NCBI GenBank assembly: GCA_963737625.1 | Contig: CAVTTK010000006.1 | Location: 124,001-188,000, forward strand | DNA from: Bog-756 sp963737625 | GTDB lineage: Bacteria > Actinomycetota > Acidimicrobiia > Acidimicrobiales > RAAP-2 | Direction of reading: 5' to 3' | DNA length: 64,000 nucleotides | Shown: piece after piece, positions 60,938-64,000 of the stretch | Numbering within the stretch: the stretch's first letter is position 1 | Layout of the letters: each line of letters opens with the position of its first letter | Program-made: the position numbers and the translations under genes | Notes under the pieces: generated by a model | Told to the model about the DNA's origin: nothing | The model's database searches: none | The model's input: only the letters and a program-made list of their open reading frames with translations

Positions 60938-61705
60938 TCAGGAGATGGGCGCATTGCCCCCGTCGACCATGACGGTCATGCCGGTCACGTAGCCGGCCTC
61001 GTCCGACAGCAGGAACCGGACCACCGGGCCCACGTCGTCCACCGGACGACCCAGTCGACCGAGCGGGTGCCCACCGAGCACCCGCTCGGCCATGGTGTGA
61101 TCGGCGGCCATGGCCGTGGTCATGGCCGGCGATTCAGCCAGCGGAGCGACGCAGTTGACGCGCACGCCGTCTCGGCCCCACTCCCGGGCCCACGACCGGG
61201 CCAGCCCCCGGACGGCCCCTTTGACGGCGGCGTAGGGTGCCAGCCGCAGCGAGCCCCCGAAGCCGGCCTCCGAGGTGAGCAGCACCAGACTGCCCCGACT
61301 GGTCACCAGGTGGGGATAGGCGTGGTGGGCCAGCAAGTAGGCACCGCGGACGGAGACGGCCACGTGATCCCGGAGGTGGTCCAGCGGGATCTCGGCGGGG
61401 ACCACCGGGACAGGTGAGCGACCGCTGGTGGCGTTGTGCACCGCCCCGGTCAGCCGGCCCTCCCGGTCCACCACGGCGGCCACGGCGGCGGCCACCGAGT
61501 CACCATCTGCCACATCGCAGTCGATGAACTCGCCCCGTCCGCCGGCTGCGGTGACCTCGTCGGCCACCTGCCGGCCCTCGGCCCGGCGACGGGCTGCCAC
61601 CCAGACCGACCAGCCGGCGGAACCGCAGGCGATGGCGATGCCCCGGCCCACGCCACCGCTGGCCCCCGTGACCAGGATGACCGGTGGGGCCCCGGCGTCC
61701 GTCAC
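60938..61705 (-). CDS. Short-chain dehydrogenase/reductase
   Basis: A 255-residue Rossmann enzyme. VILVTGASGGVGRGIAIACG is the cofactor loop, VHNATSGRSP replaces the NNAG motif with HNAT, LLTSEAGFGGSLRLAPYAAV carries Ser and the YxxxK Tyr-Lys (YAAVK). VNCVAPLAESPAMTTAM is the C-terminal substrate segment. The GTG at 61705 overlaps the stop of the upstream SDR-like gene (GTGA). The two could form a heterodimer. Substrate unknown. Confidence 0.9.
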   Translation of the reverse strand: MTDAGAPPVILVTGASGGVGRGIAIACGSAGWSVWVAARRRAEGRQVADEVTAAGGRGEFIDCDVADGDSVAAAVAAVVDREGRLTGAVHNATSGRSPVPVVPAEIPLDHLRDHVAVSVRGAYLLAHHAYPHLVTSRGSLVLLTSEAGFGGSLRLAPYAAVKGAVRGLARSWAREWGRDGVRVNCVAPLAESPAMTTAMAADHTMAERVLGGHPLGRLGRPVDDVGPVVRFLLSDEAGYVTGMTVMVDGGNAPIS

Positions 61706-62310
61706 GAGTCCTCGACCACCCGGATCACGGCGGTGTTCACTCCGGGAGCGTCGGTGGCGAGCAGCATCTCCACCGCCCCGACCACGCCGGTCACCACATC
61801 GGCGGCCACGGTGTCCCCCGGTCCACCCAGTCGGGCCGATGTGGACACCACCTGGACCCGGACGCGACGGGGACGGTGCACGAGGGCCAGGGACCGGGCC
61901 ATGACCTCGACGGCGTCCGCCACGGCCGATTCGAGGGCCCAGCCGGCGGACCGCTTGCCCTCGGGCCGCTCCGTGACCGCCACCACCTGGCCGCCGTCGG
62001 CACAACGGTCGCAGGCCGCGGCGAGGGCGCAGAACCAGAGGGCAAAGGGGGTCTCGAGGCGGGCCGACCACTCCTCGAGGCCGAGGTGGACCACGGAGGA
62101 CGGCTTCATCGCCCCGGGCCACACCGCCACCACCAGGTGGGCCACCGGTGGGGCCGATCGTTGGTCCTCCCGCCATGTCTCGATGACGTGGCCCTCGGAC
62201 CAGGCCGGGTCGAGGATGACGGGCGGCAACTCGTCCAGCGTGGCCCCGAGCCCCTCGGCGATGGGGCGCGCCGCAGCGGTGCCCACCACCACGACCGGAT
62301 GCCCGGTCAT
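61702..62310 (-). CDS. Degenerate SDR-like protein
   Basis: A 202-residue protein that follows the SDR layout without its motifs. VVVVGTAAARPIAEGLGATL stands where the Gly-rich loop should be. EEWSARLETPFALWFCALAA matches SDR helix 4, and SAGWALESAVADAVEVMARS matches helix 5, where the YxxxK is WxxxS. It lacks cofactor and catalytic residues. Its stop overlaps the intact SDR start (GTGA), so the two are made together. Start ATG at 62310 with GAGGGGG upstream. Confidence 0.75.
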   Translation of the reverse strand: MTGHPVVVVGTAAARPIAEGLGATLDELPPVILDPAWSEGHVIETWREDQRSAPPVAHLVVAVWPGAMKPSSVVHLGLEEWSARLETPFALWFCALAAACDRCADGGQVVAVTERPEGKRSAGWALESAVADAVEVMARSLALVHRPRRVRVQVVSTSARLGGPGDTVAADVVTGVVGAVEMLLATDAPGVNTAVIRVVEDS

Positions 62311-62409
62311 GTCGTCCCCCTCCGGACACCATTCATGCCCCCGGGATAGCACAACCCCGCGTGGCGGAACCCGGGACGACCATCGGCGCAGACGGTGGGC
62401 CGGGACGGT

Positions 62410-62685
62410 TCAGCGACGGAGACGCGCGGTGACCGACTCGGGCCAGCAGCCGGCGCACAGGGCCTCACGGCTGTCCGGGTCGAACCAGGCCCCCCGCCCG
62501 GGATGGATCCATCCCCCACAATTGAGGCAGACCTCGATGGCCGGACGGGATCCGAACCAGGACCGCGGGCCCAACGGACGTATCCCGGCCACGGTGACCG
62601 CCCGCCAAGGGGCGGCGGACGGGGACGCCCCGTCGTCGGTGTGGGGCTCGATCCACCAGTCCGGTCTCCCGTGCACCATGGCCAT
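62410..62685 (-). CDS. Small protein with a CxxC...CxxC zinc-finger-like pair
   Basis: A 91-residue protein. Cys-x2-Cys in VCLNCGGWIHPG and again in ALCAGCWPES, 20-25 residues apart, suggest one structural zinc site. The rest is rich in Trp and Arg (PDWWIEPHTDD, PLGPRSWFGSRP). Function unknown. ATGs at 62685 and 62679 are both possible. It lies divergent from the P450 gene. Confidence 0.72.
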   Translation of the reverse strand: MAMVHGRPDWWIEPHTDDGASPSAAPWRAVTVAGIRPLGPRSWFGSRPAIEVCLNCGGWIHPGRGAWFDPDSREALCAGCWPESVTARLRR

Positions 62686-62808
62686 CGCCGTGCCGCCTCA
62701 GCCTCGTCCTGTTCCGTTGCCGGCCCAGGCCGACACTTGATCATCGGCATCGCCGGTGGCCGCCTTGACCTCCTGATCCAGCCGTCACCAGGCCGTAGGC
62801 TCGGCGCC

Positions 62809-64000
62809 ATGGCCGCGTCCGCACCCCTGGTCGACCCGGCGGCTCCAACCGTGCGCGGCCTCCTTCCCTGGGTACGCGGTGGCCTCGGGCTGCTGTCCGA
62901 CCCCACCGCCTTCTTCGCCCGGCAACGACAGCGACACGGCGACACGTTCATGGTCGAGGCCTTCGGACACCATCTCTTCTGCGTCTTCTCACCCGAGGGC
63001 GTTCGCTCGCTCTACGCCCAACCCGAGGATCAGGCCAGCTTCGGGATCGCCACCTACCAGCTGATCAAGGCCAAGGTCCCCGTGGAGTTACTGCTCGGTC
63101 GGCGCAACCACCCGAAGACCCTGTTCGGGAGTCAACGGGTCGAGGGCTACCTGGACCACCTGCACCGCGCCGTCGACCTCGAGCTGGCCCGGCTCGGGCC
63201 GTCGGGTACGTTCGAGGTCTTCAGCGAGATGCGGCGCCTCGGTCACCGGCTGGGCCTGGCATCGTGGGCGGGGAGCGAAGCGGCCTCGGACCCGTACGTG
63301 GAGCGGCTCATCCCCCTGTTCGACCGGCTGGACAGTTCCGAGTCCTTCGTGCGACCGGGGCAGGCCGCGCTGACCTGGGCCACCGGCAAGCGACGCGAGT
63401 GGGCGGCCATGGCCGGGATCGAGCAGATCTTCACCGAGATCATCCAGGCCCGGTCGGGGCGTCCCCCGGTCGACGACTTCCTGACCCAGATCCTCGAGTC
63501 CTACGGCGACCTGGCCGATGACGAGCGGGCAGTGGCCGTCGCTCGGGACGTGATCGTCATCCATATGGGCTCGCAGTCCAACCTCTACGCCGCCCTGGCC
63601 TGGACCCTCATCAATCTGGTGCAGCGCCCGGAGTTGGCCGAGCGGGTGCGACGGGGTGACGACGACCTCCTCGACCGCTGCGCCAATGAGTCGATACGGA
63701 TGGCCCAGCGGTCCATCACCCTGCGCCAGGTGCTCACACCCATCGAGGTGGACACCGGAGCCGGTGCCTACCGACTCGACCCTGGGGTCCTCCTCTGCAC
63801 CATGCTGTCGTCCCACAACACCTCGGCCGCCCCGGGCCTCGACCGCTTCGACCCCGACCACTACGAGGGCCGGCGCCTCTCGACACGGGTGCCGCTCCCG
63901 ACCAAGGAGATGGTCAGTACCTTCGGCCACGGGGTGCACTCCTGCCCGGCGGCCCGCTTCTCCATCTCGGCCATCCGGGTGGCCACCCGCGGGCTCCTCG
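62809..64000 (+). CDS. Cytochrome P450, 5' part, cut by window edge
   Basis: The first 397 residues of a P450. NESIRMAQRS is the ExxR motif of helix K, RFDPDHYEGRR the PERF-like region, and STFGHGVHSCPAARFSISAI the heme-binding loop with its Cys ligand. The I-helix reads VIVIHMGSQSNLYAALAWTL, so the usual A/GGxD/ET acid-alcohol pair is missing. CYP51-type enzymes are the closest in feel, but I do not assign a family. The C-terminus lies outside the window. Confidence 0.9.
   Translation, partial: MAASAPLVDPAAPTVRGLLPWVRGGLGLLSDPTAFFARQRQRHGDTFMVEAFGHHLFCVFSPEGVRSLYAQPEDQASFGIATYQLIKAKVPVELLLGRRNHPKTLFGSQRVEGYLDHLHRAVDLELARLGPSGTFEVFSEMRRLGHRLGLASWAGSEAASDPYVERLIPLFDRLDSSESFVRPGQAALTWATGKRREWAAMAGIEQIFTEIIQARSGRPPVDDFLTQILESYGDLADDERAVAVARDVIVIHMGSQSNLYAALAWTLINLVQRPELAERVRRGDDDLLDRCANESIRMAQRSITLRQVLTPIEVDTGAGAYRLDPGVLLCTMLSSHNTSAAPGLDRFDPDHYEGRRLSTRVPLPTKEMVSTFGHGVHSCPAARFSISAIRVATRGLL

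Overview
The window is high-GC actinobacterial DNA with short intergenic gaps, many GTG starts and many 1-4 nt overlaps between genes on the same strand. Several traits suggest the class Acidimicrobiia or a close relative: numerous LLM-type flavin monooxygenases, amidohydrolases and acyl-CoA synthetases, paired TldD/TldE, a phenol-degrader-like catabolic gene content, and an Rpf-like secreted protein carrying about 42-residue Gly/Asp-rich repeats. The taxonomic placement is an inference; no rRNA gene is present.

Housekeeping part (1-13.6 kb): the 5' end of dnaK (minus strand, cut by the window edge), gpmA, an amt-glnK nitrogen pair with a GlnR-box-like array upstream, two small membrane proteins, a stand-alone cyclic-nucleotide-binding protein, a large membrane Fe-S oxidoreductase, dcd, tRNA-Gly(CCC), a P-loop kinase, an SDR, a disulfide-type flavoprotein and its translationally coupled 61-aa partner, and a VOC protein. 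From 13.7 to 23.2 kb there are a GH15 trehalase/glucoamylase-type enzyme, a 1-Cys redoxin, a nitronate-monooxygenase-like flavoprotein, a duplicated VOC gene (one copy frameshifted) flanking an NADP-binding reductase, a GYD-domain protein, an SRPBCC protein, a serine beta-lactamase/esterase-like protein and an aldo/keto reductase.

The stretch 23.3-31 kb holds a possible isoprenoid-lipid module (geranylgeranyl-reductase-type flavoprotein, UbiE-like methyltransferase, UbiA-like membrane protein, SRPBCC, TetR-like regulator), then a plus-strand operon of phosphoribosyltransferase, degenerate zinc-ribbon OB-fold protein, thiolase and sterol-desaturase-type hydroxylase. The minus-strand block 31-40.4 kb looks catabolic: SRPBCC, acyl-CoA synthetase, amidohydrolase, sulfotransferase, DUF1214 protein, two tandem paralogues of unknown function, a HAD phosphatase and a TMEM175-type channel. 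From 40.5 to 47.2 kb come a second amidohydrolase coupled to a class II aldolase, a GNAT acetyltransferase, a zinc-type dehydrogenase, an LLM monooxygenase, and (minus) cutA with a GH4 glycosidase.

The last part (47-64 kb) has tldD-tldE, the Rpf-like repeat protein behind a roughly 500-bp leader, NTF2-like and small proteins, a tightly overlapping dehydrogenase-VOC-LLM operon, an orphan ABC solute-binding protein whose stop codon begins a 28-bp tandem repeat, another acyl-CoA synthetase, an HtrA-type protease, an SDR overlapping a degenerate SDR-like partner, a small zinc-finger-like protein, and the 5' part of a cytochrome P450. Overall this is a soil/water heterotroph's mixture of core genes with oxidation, CoA-ester and isoprenoid/xenobiotic metabolism. 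No mobile element, integrase, CRISPR array or phage gene was found.
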